A stretch of 64,000 nt of DNA from Aminithiophilus ramosus (GCF_018069705.1 NZ_CP072943.1:2543453-2607452), one strand, 5' to 3'; counted from the stretch's first letter, positions 18,187 through 27,867 are shown. Numbers and translations: made by a program. The notes: a model not told the origin generated them from the sequence alone.

Positions 18187-19572
18187 TCAGCGGGCCAGTT
18201 CGATGATGGCGTGGGCCATGATGCGGGCGTTGACCATCATGTCGTCGACGGTCCAGTATTCGTCGGCCTCGTGGACCTTGAACTCCTGGCCGGGAAAGAC
18301 GGGGCCGAAGGCGACGACGTTGGGCATCGACTTGGCGTAGGTGCCTCCGCCGATGGCCAGGAGCGCCGGCTCCCTGTGGGTGATCTCGAGGTAGACCTTC
18401 TGGAGCTTGCCGATCAGCTCCGACTGGGGCGACACGTAGAGGGGGTCGTGATGGAACTCCGATGCCAGGGCGATTCCGCCCTTCGAGAGCCCCTTCCCGA
18501 GGGAGGCCACCACGTCGGGAGCCGCGAAGGTGACGGGAAATCGGATGTTGAGGACGAAGGCGATCTTCCCCCCTCCGGCGAGAGCGGTGCCGACGTTGAC
18601 GGTCAGGGCCCCCGAAAGGGCGTCGGAGAGGGCCAGCCCCAGGGAGGCGCCGTCCGTCTCCCGGCCGATGAGGGCGTTGAAGGCCTCGACGAGGCTTTCC
18701 TGTTCTCCCGAAAGAGGCAGCCCTCCGAGGAGATCGAAGAGGCAGGCGATGGCGTTGACGCCCTTTTCGGGCATGCTGCCGTGGGCCGGGAGGCCCTTCG
18801 CGACGAGGAGGAGCCCCTCCTCCCGGGAAAGGGCCTCGACGGAGCTTCCCTCGGGGCCTTTCCAGCGCCGGACGACGTCGAGGACCTCGTCCAGAAGGGC
18901 GGCGCCGCCGCACAGAAGGGCTTCGGCGCGGGAGGGAACGATGTTGGGCGCCGTCCCCCCCTTGAGGGAGACGACGGAGAGGGGACCGTCGCCGCCGAAG
19001 GGGGCCTCACAGAAGGCGTTGATCATCCCCTTCTCGGCGTTGATGATCGGGTAGGCGCCGTCGGGCGTGAAGCCGGCCACGGGAAGCTCTTCCGTCCTGA
19101 CGTAGCGCTCCATGCAGCGGCAGCCCGACTCCTCGTTGCAGCCGAAGAGGATGCGCACGCGCCGCCTCAGGGGCCATCCCGCCTCGACGACGGCCTTGAG
19201 GGCGAAGAGAGCCGTCAGGATGGGGCCCTTGTTGTCGAGGACGCCGCGGCCGTAGAAGCGGTTCCCCTCCCGCGTCATGCCGAAGGGGTCCCGCGTCCAC
19301 CCCTCGCCGGCGGGGACGACGTCGAGATGGCCCAGGACGGCCACCATCTCCGGGCCCTCTCCGTATTCGGCGTATCCGGCCATATCGCCGACGTTGACGG
19401 CCCGGAAACCCAGTCGGCGGGAGAGATCGAGGGCGTGGTCCAGGGCCTGCCGGACGGGCCTGCCGAAGGGAGCTCCCTCCTCTTCTGCCTCCTGAACGCT
19501 GGCGATGGCGACGCTGCGGCCGATTTCCGCCAAGAGATCTTCCTGAAGGGATTGCAGCTGCGAAAGGACCAT
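18187..19572 (-). CDS. pepV: M20 family dipeptidase, PepV-like
   Basis: A 461-aa metallopeptidase of the PepV/Sapep group, cutting dipeptides in the cytoplasm. The metal site is intact: HLDVVPAG with H82 and D84, bridging D113 in GVLDNKGP, the catalytic Glu pair in NEESG (147-148), and FTPDGAYPII, a PepV signature. Length matches PepV (~460-470). It lies upstream of a decayed copy of its own 3' end and of the peptide ABC operon, and has a paralogue at 53826. The ATG follows a GGAGG-type site. Dipeptide substrates fit the context; exact preference is unknown. Confidence 0.9.
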   Translation of the reverse strand: MVLSQLQSLQEDLLAEIGRSVAIASVQEAEEEGAPFGRPVRQALDHALDLSRRLGFRAVNVGDMAGYAEYGEGPEMVAVLGHLDVVPAGEGWTRDPFGMTREGNRFYGRGVLDNKGPILTALFALKAVVEAGWPLRRRVRILFGCNEESGCRCMERYVRTEELPVAGFTPDGAYPIINAEKGMINAFCEAPFGGDGPLSVVSLKGGTAPNIVPSRAEALLCGGAALLDEVLDVVRRWKGPEGSSVEALSREEGLLLVAKGLPAHGSMPEKGVNAIACLFDLLGGLPLSGEQESLVEAFNALIGRETDGASLGLALSDALSGALTVNVGTALAGGGKIAFVLNIRFPVTFAAPDVVASLGKGLSKGGIALASEFHHDPLYVSPQSELIGKLQKVYLEITHREPALLAIGGGTYAKSMPNVVAFGPVFPGQEFKVHEADEYWTVDDMMVNARIMAHAIIELAR

Positions 19573-19590
19573 TCTTCTACCTCCTGAGTC

Positions 19591-21978
19591 CTATAGGTGG
19601 ACGATGTTTTTCCCCGACTGCTTGGCCCGACAGAGGGCCTCGTCGGCACGGGCCGCCAGACTCTCGACGCTGTCGCCGTCGCGACAGGCGACGACGCCGA
19701 AGCTGGCCGTGATCTTCCGATCGGAGAGGAACTCCTCTTCCTCGATGAGTTTGCGCAGTTTTTCCGAGAGCTGGAGGGCGCCGTCGATCGAGTCGGGCGT
19801 GAGGAGCATGAAGGTTTTCCCCCCCCAGCGGCCCAGGACGTCGCCGGCGCGGACGTGAAGCCGGACGAGGTCGCAGACGGAGGCGAGGACGGCATCGCCT
19901 CGCAGGTGACCGTAGCGGCCGTTGACGGCCTTGAAGTCGTCGAGATCGAAGAGGATCAGGGAGAGAGGTCCTCCGCCGCCGAGGCTTCGCCTGATCTGGA
20001 GGGAGAGAAGGTCCTCGAAGTACTTGCGCGTCAGGGCTCCCGTCAGGCGGTCGGTCATGACGGCCCGGCGCAGCTCCCGCTCGGCCTCCTGGCGGCGGAA
20101 CTCGATCTCCTTCTTGTCGCCGATATCGAGGAGCGTCCCCGTCAGGCGCAGCGGCCGCCCCCCCTCGTCGCGAGAGAGGACCTTCCCTCGCATGAGGATC
20201 CAGACCGATCCCCCGTCGGTCCGGAAACGGCATTCGCAGGAAAAGGAAGCGGAAAGCCCCTGGAGATGCTCCTCGAGGGCCCTGTCGAAGGCGGGAACAT
20301 CCTGAGGATGAAGGCGACGGCGCCAGTCGTCAAGGGTCATGCCTCCTTCTTCGTCGACGGCGGTCGTCACCCCCTCGAGACGGCAATGAAGCCTGTCGGC
20401 GGCCACATCCCAGTCCCAGACGCCCTCGGCGGCCCCCTCCAGGGCCTTGAGAAGACGTTCCTCCTGGCAGAGAAGGGTCTCCTCCCTTTCCTTGTGATCC
20501 GAGAGGTCGACGACGACGCTGACGATGCCCCGAAGCCGCCCCTCTCCGTCCCGGTGGGGACGGCAGGCGACGAGGGCGTAGCGGGAGCGGCCCAGGTGAT
20601 CCTGACAGGCCATCTCGCAGGTCCAGCTCTCGGCCCCGCTGTTTTCTCCCTGCTCCTCCCGGACCCTGAACCTGTCGATCAACTCCTGCATATCGGCAGG
20701 GGCGAGCTCCTCCGGCCTCTTTCCGATGAGCGTCCTCTTGTCGCAGCCCATGAGATCGGCGAAGGCCTTGTTGACGTAAAGGTAACGTTTCTCCTCGTCG
20801 CGGTAGAAGACGGGCAGGGGAAAGAGATCGATGAAACGCTCGAGGAAACGGCGCTGATCGAGAATCGCCGACTCGGCCCTCCTCCTGCGCAGGAGCGGAA
20901 AGCCAAGGAGGGAGAGTCCTCCCAGAAGGACGAGCAGGAGAGGAAGGGCGTGGGGGTAGCGCCCATAGAGAGGCTCCCTGTCGCCGACGACGAGGCTTCC
21001 CCGCGGCAGGTTCTTCTGGGAGATGCCGAAACGGGCCAGTCCCTCGCGGTGAAAAAGGTCGACCTTGGGGCTGGACCAGCGGATGGGGATCGACGAGACC
21101 GGATCACCTCTCAGGATTTTCAGCGCCGTCTCGGCGGCGAATCGGCCCTCTCCGGCGGGAAGGATGACGCGACCGCCGACGGCCGCGCCCGATTCGACGA
21201 GGAAAGACCAGGCGGCGTACAGGGGAAGGTCGGGCCTCCATCGGCCGATCTCCCTCGCCACGTCCTGCGGGCGGTAGAACCGGCTCTCGCTGTCGACGGA
21301 GAGATAGAGGAGGATCGTCGCCTTGGGGAGGGCCATGATCGCCTCGCGCAGCTCGTCGAAGGAGAGGCCCACGAGGGGAACCCTGTCGGCCCGCCAGGCG
21401 AAGCGGGACTCGATGTCGCGGAGGCGGTTCAGGGCCCGGCGGCCGACGTCGCTGAGGTCGCCGATGACGGCGATGTGGTGTCTGTCGGGGTGAAGATCGA
21501 GGGCGAGGTTGATCGTCCCCTCCAGGTCGTAGTCGCTGACGGCGCCGGTGAGATCGGGCGGCGTCTCGTGAAAGAGATCTCGGGGATGGGTGACGCCGCA
21601 GAAGACGACGGGAACGTCGGGAAAGAAATCGCCCCGGCCCCTCAGGGCGAAACCGAGGGCCTCGTCGCCGCCGGCGATGATGAGGTCGATGCCGCTGTCG
21701 CGATAGCGGGAACGCATCAGATCGGAGAAGGCGCTGCGCCGGAAAAGCTGAGGGTCCCGCCTGGCGTCAAGGTAGTCGACGGTGAGGAGCGTGTCCGCCC
21801 CGGAGGCTTTCAGCGTCTCGGCGACGACGTCGGAGACCCTGTCGACCCAGGCGTTCCCCTGGTGATAGGAGTGAAGCAGAAGGATCTGATCGCCGGCCAG
21901 GGCCGGAAGAGGGAGCAGCACGAGAAGGAGGACGACGAGGACCTCGAGGCGTTCGGCGATCCCGCATGTTCTTCTCAT
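19591..21978 (-). CDS. Membrane sensor: ABC-type periplasmic domain, two PAS regions, degenerate GGDEF
   Basis: A 795-aa protein started at the ATG at 21978, preceded by AGAGGGGGG; this gives a good signal anchor (basic MRRTCG, long Leu/Val core, PALA). A periplasmic domain like the ABC_sub_bind family (residues ~35-310, ILLLHSYHQGNAWVD) is followed by a membrane helix near 340, two PAS/PAC-like segments (~375-500 and ~510-630) and a GGDEF-fold domain. The signature GGDEF is replaced by GGKTF (719-723), so both acidic catalytic residues are lost, while FDLDDFK and NGRYGH remain. It is probably a c-di-GMP or nucleotide receptor, or a dead cyclase, rather than an active one. It is co-directional with pepV, 18 bases away. 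Confidence 0.85.
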   Translation of the reverse strand: MRRTCGIAERLEVLVVLLLVLLPLPALAGDQILLLHSYHQGNAWVDRVSDVVAETLKASGADTLLTVDYLDARRDPQLFRRSAFSDLMRSRYRDSGIDLIIAGGDEALGFALRGRGDFFPDVPVVFCGVTHPRDLFHETPPDLTGAVSDYDLEGTINLALDLHPDRHHIAVIGDLSDVGRRALNRLRDIESRFAWRADRVPLVGLSFDELREAIMALPKATILLYLSVDSESRFYRPQDVAREIGRWRPDLPLYAAWSFLVESGAAVGGRVILPAGEGRFAAETALKILRGDPVSSIPIRWSSPKVDLFHREGLARFGISQKNLPRGSLVVGDREPLYGRYPHALPLLLVLLGGLSLLGFPLLRRRRAESAILDQRRFLERFIDLFPLPVFYRDEEKRYLYVNKAFADLMGCDKRTLIGKRPEELAPADMQELIDRFRVREEQGENSGAESWTCEMACQDHLGRSRYALVACRPHRDGEGRLRGIVSVVVDLSDHKEREETLLCQEERLLKALEGAAEGVWDWDVAADRLHCRLEGVTTAVDEEGGMTLDDWRRRLHPQDVPAFDRALEEHLQGLSASFSCECRFRTDGGSVWILMRGKVLSRDEGGRPLRLTGTLLDIGDKKEIEFRRQEAERELRRAVMTDRLTGALTRKYFEDLLSLQIRRSLGGGGPLSLILFDLDDFKAVNGRYGHLRGDAVLASVCDLVRLHVRAGDVLGRWGGKTFMLLTPDSIDGALQLSEKLRKLIEEEEFLSDRKITASFGVVACRDGDSVESLAARADEALCRAKQSGKNIVHL

Positions 21979-22051
21979 GAGCTGCCTACCCCCCTCTAAG
22001 GCCCTGATCATTGACTATCAGTTTAAATCAATTTCTGCCGAAATCAAGGGC

Positions 22052-23698
22052 TCATTCGTCGATTGTCGCAGATCCGAGCCCGTCCAGAAGCGTCTCGAGG
22101 AGCCGAGGCGCCCGCTCCAGAGAGAAGGAGAGCTCGAGGCGTTCCGTCGTCTTGTGGGCGTCTTTGCCCGAGGGGCCGAAATTGACGATGGGCATGTCCA
22201 GGGAGGCCAGGGCCGCCAGGGGAAGGTCGTAGACCCGTCCCCAGCCGGGCGTGTTGGCGGCGAGGGCCTCCAGGGCGGCCGCGTCGCCGTCGAAACCGAA
22301 ATAGCTCAGGTCGCAGATGCCCGAAAAGTACTCGACGAGGCGGATCTCTTCTCCGAATTCCTTCCGGGCCCGCTCCCGAACCTTCCGGGCGGCCGAGAGG
22401 AGACGGCGTTCCTTCGCCGTCGATCTTCCGTTGCCCCGATGAGGGTAGTAGCAGGGAAGGAAGCCGACGACGACGAGGGGGCCCGGAAGCCCCGAGGCAT
22501 CGAGAAGGGCTTCGGCCAGGGCGATCGACGCCTCCCTCTCGTCTCCGCCCGAGGGCAGCGAGGCGAGCCGCTCTTCCAGGATCGATCGGGCGGCGTCGAA
22601 GCCGAGCTTCCCGATCAGATCGGCCACGGTGAGAACGTCGGGGCTCCAGTCGGGAGCCGGCCAGGTCTCCCCCCGGAGGGCGAAGAAGGCCCGGGCCGAG
22701 GCCGAGTGACGGTCCAGGGCCGTAGAGAGGGCGCGGCGGGCCGAGGCGACCATGAGGTCCAGCACTTCCCGGGGCGTCCGGGTCACGGTGAGGACGTTGT
22801 AATAGGCCAGGGCCCGCTCGGAGACGGTCACCGAATAGGTCCTGCGGAGATCGCGCTCCATGAGGCAGACGGGAGGGGTGAAACGCTCGCCTCGGGCCCC
22901 GTCGGCCAGGTCGACGTTGCCCTCCAGCTCCAGATTGAGGCAGGAGGCGATGAGGTCGGCGCTGATCCCGTCGTAGCAGGTGCCGACGTGGGCGGCCTTC
23001 CCGGCGCAGAGGAAGAAGGGCATGATCTTGCCCACCGTGCCCAGGAAGAGGTTGCGGCTGGGCCTCTCGCCCCCGCCCAGGTCCGAGGGCTCCGTGTCGA
23101 CGGCGGCGACGAAATCGAGGCCCTCCTCCTGGAGACGGGCCAGGTGGGCGATGGCCCCCCTCATGCCCGCCGAGCCGTTCTCCTCGTCGAAGACGGCCAG
23201 GAAGGCGACGTTGACGGGAAAACGCCCCCTGTCGGCGGCGGCCTCGGCCAGAAGGCCCATTTCGAGGGCCAGGCCGCACTTCATGTCCATCGTCCCCCGG
23301 CCGAAGAGGTAGTCGCCCGAGTCGAGATCGGCCCGCACGGAAGGAGCCAGCTCCCGGCCGGCCAGGGCCCGCGTGAGCCCTTCGGCGTCGAAGGCCCGAT
23401 CCCTCAGGGGACCGTAGGCGTCGACGTCGACGACATCCATGTGGCCCATGAGGAGGACCGTGCGCGCCGTCGGCGGCTCGGCCCGAACCAGGGCCCAGAC
23501 GTTGGATCGGCCCAGGGCGTCGCCCTCGACGGGAAGAAGGCGGAGATCCTCTCGATGGCCTGCGAAATAGGGCAGCTCGGCGAGGCGGTCGAAGACGAGG
23601 CGGGCCGCCGCCTTTTCGCCCTCCGTCGCGGAGACGCTGGGGACGGCGACGAGGTCGAGGAGCAGAGGGTAGAGATTTTTTCTTTCGTTCGAGAGCAT
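22052..23698 (-). CDS. M20 family hydrolase, RocB-like
   Basis: A 548-aa M20/M28-fold metallohydrolase. GHMDVVDVDAYG supplies the metal His and Asp, GRGTMDMKCG the bridging Asp, and FDEENGSAGMRG the catalytic Glu pair. The long insert and SGICDLSYFGFDGD near the C-terminus resemble RocB, a protein of arginine-use operons of unknown exact reaction. I chose the ATG at 23698 because GGAGG lies 8 bases upstream; a GTG at 23707 would overlap that site. It is divergent from the ACT/UPF0210 genes. A peptidase or amino-acid deacylase role fits the region. Confidence 0.85.
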   Translation of the reverse strand: MLSNERKNLYPLLLDLVAVPSVSATEGEKAAARLVFDRLAELPYFAGHREDLRLLPVEGDALGRSNVWALVRAEPPTARTVLLMGHMDVVDVDAYGPLRDRAFDAEGLTRALAGRELAPSVRADLDSGDYLFGRGTMDMKCGLALEMGLLAEAAADRGRFPVNVAFLAVFDEENGSAGMRGAIAHLARLQEEGLDFVAAVDTEPSDLGGGERPSRNLFLGTVGKIMPFFLCAGKAAHVGTCYDGISADLIASCLNLELEGNVDLADGARGERFTPPVCLMERDLRRTYSVTVSERALAYYNVLTVTRTPREVLDLMVASARRALSTALDRHSASARAFFALRGETWPAPDWSPDVLTVADLIGKLGFDAARSILEERLASLPSGGDEREASIALAEALLDASGLPGPLVVVGFLPCYYPHRGNGRSTAKERRLLSAARKVRERARKEFGEEIRLVEYFSGICDLSYFGFDGDAAALEALAANTPGWGRVYDLPLAALASLDMPIVNFGPSGKDAHKTTERLELSFSLERAPRLLETLLDGLGSATIDE

Positions 23699-23797
23699 GA
23701 CGGACACCTCCGGAGGATGATCTTTGGCCGAAGTCGCGCTAGAATGTTAGCTTCCATTATCTGCCTTGCGGGGACGATTTTGAAGGGAGGCTCCATC

Positions 23798-24082
23798 ATG
23801 GACGAACAGGGAACCAGGGCCGTCATCACCGTCGTGGGTCAGGACCGGGTCGGGATCATCGCCGGAATCACGGCCGTTCTGGCCGAGAGGGGCGTCAACA
23901 TCCTCGACATCAGCCAGACCATCGTCAGCGGTTTTTTCAGCATGATCACCGTGGCCGACATCTCGGGCTGCGCCGTCGGCTTCTCCGAGCTGAAAGAGAC
24001 GCTCCGGTCCAGAGGGCTTGAGCTGGGCGTCCAGGTGACAATCCAGCACGAGGACGTCTTTCGCTACATGCACCGCATTTAA
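23798..24082 (+). CDS. ACT-domain protein (UPF0237)
   Basis: A 94-aa single ACT domain. The N-terminal RAVITVVGQDRVGIIAGIT and RGVNILDISQTIV are the usual ACT signature for small-molecule (often amino-acid) binding. The ATG follows AAGGGAGG. It is 12 bases upstream of a UPF0210 gene, a pairing widely conserved in Firmicutes and related bacteria, which suggests that the ACT protein regulates or partners the UPF0210 protein. The ligand is unknown. Confidence 0.9.
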   Translation: MDEQGTRAVITVVGQDRVGIIAGITAVLAERGVNILDISQTIVSGFFSMITVADISGCAVGFSELKETLRSRGLELGVQVTIQHEDVFRYMHRI

Positions 24083-24094
24083 GGGGGACTGTCC

Positions 24095-25462
24095 ATGTCC
24101 ATTCAGTTTCAGCCGTCGGAGATCCTCGAGACGATCCGCATGGTGGCCGACGAGAAGTTCGACATCAGGACGATCACCCTGGGGATCTCCCTCCTCGACT
24201 GCGCCCACGAGGAGATGGGGCCCTTGTGCGAGCGCGTCTACGAGAAGGTGGTCCGCTCGGCGGAGAATCTCGTCGCCACCGGCGAGGCTCTGGAAGAGGC
24301 CTACGGCATTCCCATCGTCAACAAGCGCATCTCCGTCACCCCCATGGCCCTCGTGACGGCGCCCTGTCGGGGAGGCAACCCGGCCGAGGCGGCACGGGCC
24401 CTCGACAGGGCCGCTGCGGCCGTCGGCGTCAACTTCATCGGCGGCTTTTCGGCCCTCGTCCAGAAGGGGATGACCGACTCGGACCGGCGCCTCATCGAAT
24501 CGATCCCCGAGGCCCTGGCGACGACGGAGCGGGTCTGCTCCTCCGTCAACGTGGGCTCCACCAAGGCAGGGATCAACATGGACGCCGTGGCCCTCATGGG
24601 GAGGATCATCAAGGAAACGGCCCATCGCACCGCCGACCGGGACGGTCTGGGCTGCGCCAAACTCGTCGTCTTCTGCAACGCCCCCGAGGACAATCCCTTC
24701 ATGGCCGGCGCCTTCCACGGCACGGGGGAACCGGAGCGCGTCATCAACGTGGGCATCAGCGGCCCCGGCGTCATCCTCAACACGGTGCGCCGCAACCCCG
24801 AGATCCGCCTGGGCCTGCTGGCCGACCAGATCAAGCGGACGACTTTCAAGATCACCCGCATGGGCGAGCTCGTCGGACGGGAGGCGGCGCGGCGTCTGCA
24901 CGTCCCCTTCGGCATCGTCGATCTCTCCCTGGCCCCCACTCCGGCCTGGGGCGACTCGGTGGCCGAGATCCTCGAGGCCATGGGCCTCGATCGGTGCGGC
25001 ACCCACGGCACGACGGCCGCCCTGGCCCTCCTCAACGACGCCGTCAAGAAGGGCGGCGCCATGGCCACCTCCTACGTGGGAGGCCTGACGGGAGCCTTCA
25101 TCCCCGTCAGCGAAGACGCCGGCATGATCCGCGCCGTCGAAGAGGGGACTCTCTGTCTCGACAAGCTCGAGGCCATGACCTGCGTCTGCTCCGTGGGACT
25201 CGACATGATCGCCGTCCCCGGCGACACGCCGACCTCGACGCTGAGCGCCATCATCGCCGACGAGGCGGCCATCGGCATGATCAACCGCAAGACGACGGCG
25301 GTGCGCGTCATTCCCGCCCCGGGGCGGAAAGTGGGCGACCGCGTCGTCTTCGGCGGCCTTCTGGGAAGCGCCCCCGTCATGGCCGTCCACCACGAGAGCT
25401 CCGAGGCCTTCATCGCCCGGGGAGGCCGCATCCCCGCGCCGATCCAGTCGATGACGAACTGA
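24095..25462 (+). CDS. UPF0210 (DUF711) family protein
   Basis: A 455-aa cytoplasmic protein matching the UPF0210 family in length and landmarks: ETIRMV near the start, [18 protein letters not shown] and the C-terminal [17 protein letters not shown]. The family has a structure related to pyruvate formate-lyase-like folds, but its function has not been firmly established. It forms a two-gene unit with the ACT protein and is closed by an intrinsic terminator. GGGGGA precedes the ATG. It looks intact. Confidence 0.9.
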   Translation: MSIQFQPSEILETIRMVADEKFDIRTITLGISLLDCAHEEMGPLCERVYEKVVRSAENLVATGEALEEAYGIPIVNKRISVTPMALVTAPCRGGNPAEAARALDRAAAAVGVNFIGGFSALVQKGMTDSDRRLIESIPEALATTERVCSSVNVGSTKAGINMDAVALMGRIIKETAHRTADRDGLGCAKLVVFCNAPEDNPFMAGAFHGTGEPERVINVGISGPGVILNTVRRNPEIRLGLLADQIKRTTFKITRMGELVGREAARRLHVPFGIVDLSLAPTPAWGDSVAEILEAMGLDRCGTHGTTAALALLNDAVKKGGAMATSYVGGLTGAFIPVSEDAGMIRAVEEGTLCLDKLEAMTCVCSVGLDMIAVPGDTPTSTLSAIIADEAAIGMINRKTTAVRVIPAPGRKVGDRVVFGGLLGSAPVMAVHHESSEAFIARGGRIPAPIQSMTN

Positions 25463-25480
25463 TCGGCCCTCTTTTGCGTC

Positions 25481-25503
25481 GGCCCCCTTCGGGGGGCCTT
25501 TTT
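25481..25503 (+). terminator. Intrinsic terminator after the UPF0210 gene
   Basis: A 7-bp GC stem (GGCCCCC with GGGGGCC) around TTCG is followed by five T. It ends the ACT/UPF0210 unit and separates it from the GntR operon. Confidence 0.85.
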
Positions 25504-25520
25504 CATGGCCGGGATCTGGC

Positions 25521-25545
25521 GTATCCCTTGGATACGAGGTATACT
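25521..25545 (+). promoter_or_regulatory. Promoter -10 with adjoining inverted repeat, likely GntR operator
   Basis: GTATCC (25521-25526) and GGATAC (25530-25535) form a perfect dyad with a 3-base centre. A TATACT -10 box follows at 25540-25545, 26 bases before the GntR start codon. The dyad fills the -35/-10 spacer. GntR regulators typically bind short dyads of this kind, so autoregulation of the GntR-YjiH-LarA-aminotransferase genes is a reasonable inference. Confidence 0.55.
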
Positions 25546-25570
25546 ATCGAAAAATCGAGGGAGGCAGAGC

Positions 25571-26254
25571 ATGACGACGGTTCCCTACGAGACATCGGCT
25601 CAGATCGTCTACCGTCAGATCCTCGAAAGCATCCTGACCGGCGAGCTGGCCCCCGGCGACCGCCTGGCCGAATCGGCCCTGGCCGACCGATGGGGGGTGA
25701 GCCGAACGCCCGTCCGGGAGGCCCTCCGCCGGATGGCCCAGGAAGGCTTCGTCCTTTTCGTGCCCGGCCTGGGAGCGCGCCTTGCCGATCCCGACCCCGA
25801 CGAGGTCGTCGACGCCTTCGACATCAGGACGCGCCTGGAGTGTCTGGCCCTGGAGATGGCCCTTCCCCGTCTCACCGGCGGCGATCTCTGGCGCCTCGAC
25901 GAGTGCCTCGAAGGCGACCGCGACGCGACGGCCTTCCCCGGACCGGACGTCCGGTTCCACCTGGAGCTTGTCCGCTGCAGCGGGAGCTCCACTCTCACGG
26001 GGATCCTCCGGGGGCTTCTGCCCCGCATCTACGTCTTCCGCACCTTCTACGTCGACAGCCGCTCGGCCTGGTCCGAGATCGTCGGCGAACACGGAGAGCT
26101 CGTCGAGGCCCTTCGGAGGGGAGAGGGAGAGAGGGCCTGCCTCCTCCTGCGCCGCCACCTCGAGTTCAGCCTCGACGAGACGCGCGAGGGGCTGCAGCGG
26201 AGAGGCCGCCGCCCGCTCCTGGATCGCTCGAAACCTCGAAGTCCGGCGCCCTGA
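25571..26254 (+). CDS. GntR family transcriptional regulator (FadR/FCD type)
   Basis: A 227-aa regulator. The N-terminal winged helix (residues ~8-70) has the GntR pattern IVYRQILESILTGELAPGDRL, then WGVSRTPVREALRRM as recognition helix. The C-terminal ~140 residues are helical with the FCD-like DIRTRLECLALEMA and a metal-site-like D..H and H pattern (RFHLELV, EHGELVEAL, RRHLE). Such proteins sense small organic acids. It starts at ATG 25571 after GGGAGG and heads a gene set for a YjiH membrane protein, LarA-family enzyme and aminotransferase, so a hydroxy or amino acid is the probable effector. Confidence 0.9.
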   Translation: MTTVPYETSAQIVYRQILESILTGELAPGDRLAESALADRWGVSRTPVREALRRMAQEGFVLFVPGLGARLADPDPDEVVDAFDIRTRLECLALEMALPRLTGGDLWRLDECLEGDRDATAFPGPDVRFHLELVRCSGSSTLTGILRGLLPRIYVFRTFYVDSRSAWSEIVGEHGELVEALRRGEGERACLLLRRHLEFSLDETREGLQRRGRRPLLDRSKPRSPAP

Positions 26255-26508
26255 AGCTGCCGGGCTCCCTTTTCGGAGAAAGCGGCGGAGCCTGGTCGGT
26301 GAGACCGAAAGGGAGGCTTTGAAGCCGAAGAACGTCTCGGGGACGCCCTGAAAGGGGCGGGATCAACGGACAGGCCAGGTCCGACAGGGCACCCGAGGCC
26401 GAAGGAAGTCCCTCTCACGGAGGACAGGAGCCGCGTCCCCTGCGGAAAGGGGGCGGGCACCGAGATCGTCTTCATCATATCTTCATCACCCGAGGAGGCC
26501 CTGCGAAC

Positions 26509-27861
26509 ATGGACAAAAAGAGCTCCACCTTCAGCCGCGCCGACGTGAACCGTTTCCTCATTCCCTCTCTCCTGGGAGCCGTCGCCTTTCTCCTGCCCAT
26601 CCCCGTGAAGGGGACGCTCAACACGCCCCTGGGGCTCGCCATCGACTGGGGCAAGGCCGTTCTGAAGGGTCAGCTTCCCTTCATGGCCATGGTCCTCGTC
26701 TGCATCGGGGCGGCCGTCACGGTCTGGGCGAGCCTGGCCCGGCCCAAGGCGATCACGGAGAGGCCCTTTCTCCGCGATCTTTTCATCGTCACCCCCTTCT
26801 GGAACCTCTCCCGCCTGGCCGGCGCCCTTCTCTACATCGTGATCTACTACAAGATGGGCCCCGAGGTCATCTGGAACATGGACAACGGCGGGACGCCGGC
26901 CATGATCCTGGCTCCGGCCCTGCTCATCGTCTTCATCGTCCTCGCCGGAGCCGTGCCCCTTCTGACCGATTTCGGCCTCATGGAATACGTCGGCACCATG
27001 GCCCGCCCCGTCATGAAACCCCTCTTCACCCTGCCCGGAAGGGCCGCCGTCGACTGCCTGGCCTCCTGGGTGGGGTCGAGCTCCGTCGGCGTCGTCATCA
27101 CCACCAAGGTCCACGACGAGGGCTACTACTCGGACCGGGAGGCAGCCATCATCTCGACGACCTTCTCCGTCATCAGCGTGGCCTACATCTACGTCATGGC
27201 CGATTTCGTCGGCCTTCCCCACAAGTACTTCCAGATCCTCCTTTCCGTCTACGCCGTCACCTTCCTCCTGGCCCTCGTCATGCCCCGGCTCTGGCCGCTG
27301 AAGACCATCCCCGACACCTATTCGGGACGGGCCGGCCGACAGGCCCAGGAAGACCTTCCCGAGGGATACAGCCTCTCCGAGTGGGCCCTCAAGACGGCCG
27401 TCGAGAAGGCCCGCAGGGAGGGGCTGAGCACGGTCCTCGCGACGTGCGTCAAGACCTTCGTCTCCCTCGTCGTGAGCACCATGCCTCTCGTCGTCTCCTG
27501 GGGAACGGTGGTCCTCCTCGTCGCCAACAACACGCCCCTCTTCCAGTGGATCTCGGCTCCCTTCGCCTGGATGCTGGCTTTGGTCCACATTCCCGAGGCG
27601 GCCCAGGTCGCCCCGGCCTTCGTCCTCTCCTACGCCGACCAGTTCCTCGCCGCCGTCGTCGGATCGGCGCGGGAGGCCGAGGCGGCCAAGTTCATGTGCG
27701 CCGGCATTTCGGCGACGGGCCTGATCTACATGACCGAGGTGGGCGTCCTGATCCTCAACTCCTCCATCCCCCTCGGCATCGGCAAACTGACTTTCATCTA
27801 CTTCGTCCGGGCCATCCTCTCCGTCTTCCTTCTGGCCCCCTTCGCCCTCTGGCTCTGCTGA
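26509..27861 (+). CDS. YjiH family membrane protein (nucleoside-recognition/Gate domain)
   Basis: A 450-aa polytopic membrane protein with about ten hydrophobic segments. LVIPSLL-like entry, PLLTDFGLMEYVGTMARPVMKPLF and the Gate-domain stretch ASWVGSSSVGVVITTKVHDEGYYS are typical of the YjiH group. The substrate is not established for the family. Context (GntR regulator before it, LarA-family enzyme and aminotransferase after it) suggests import or export of an organic or amino acid. The 254-base gap before it contains no clear promoter; a purine-rich GAGGAGG site precedes the ATG. Confidence 0.85.
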   Translation: MDKKSSTFSRADVNRFLIPSLLGAVAFLLPIPVKGTLNTPLGLAIDWGKAVLKGQLPFMAMVLVCIGAAVTVWASLARPKAITERPFLRDLFIVTPFWNLSRLAGALLYIVIYYKMGPEVIWNMDNGGTPAMILAPALLIVFIVLAGAVPLLTDFGLMEYVGTMARPVMKPLFTLPGRAAVDCLASWVGSSSVGVVITTKVHDEGYYSDREAAIISTTFSVISVAYIYVMADFVGLPHKYFQILLSVYAVTFLLALVMPRLWPLKTIPDTYSGRAGRQAQEDLPEGYSLSEWALKTAVEKARREGLSTVLATCVKTFVSLVVSTMPLVVSWGTVVLLVANNTPLFQWISAPFAWMLALVHIPEAAQVAPAFVLSYADQFLAAVVGSAREAEAAKFMCAGISATGLIYMTEVGVLILNSSIPLGIGKLTFIYFVRAILSVFLLAPFALWLC

Positions 27862-27867
27862 CCGAAG

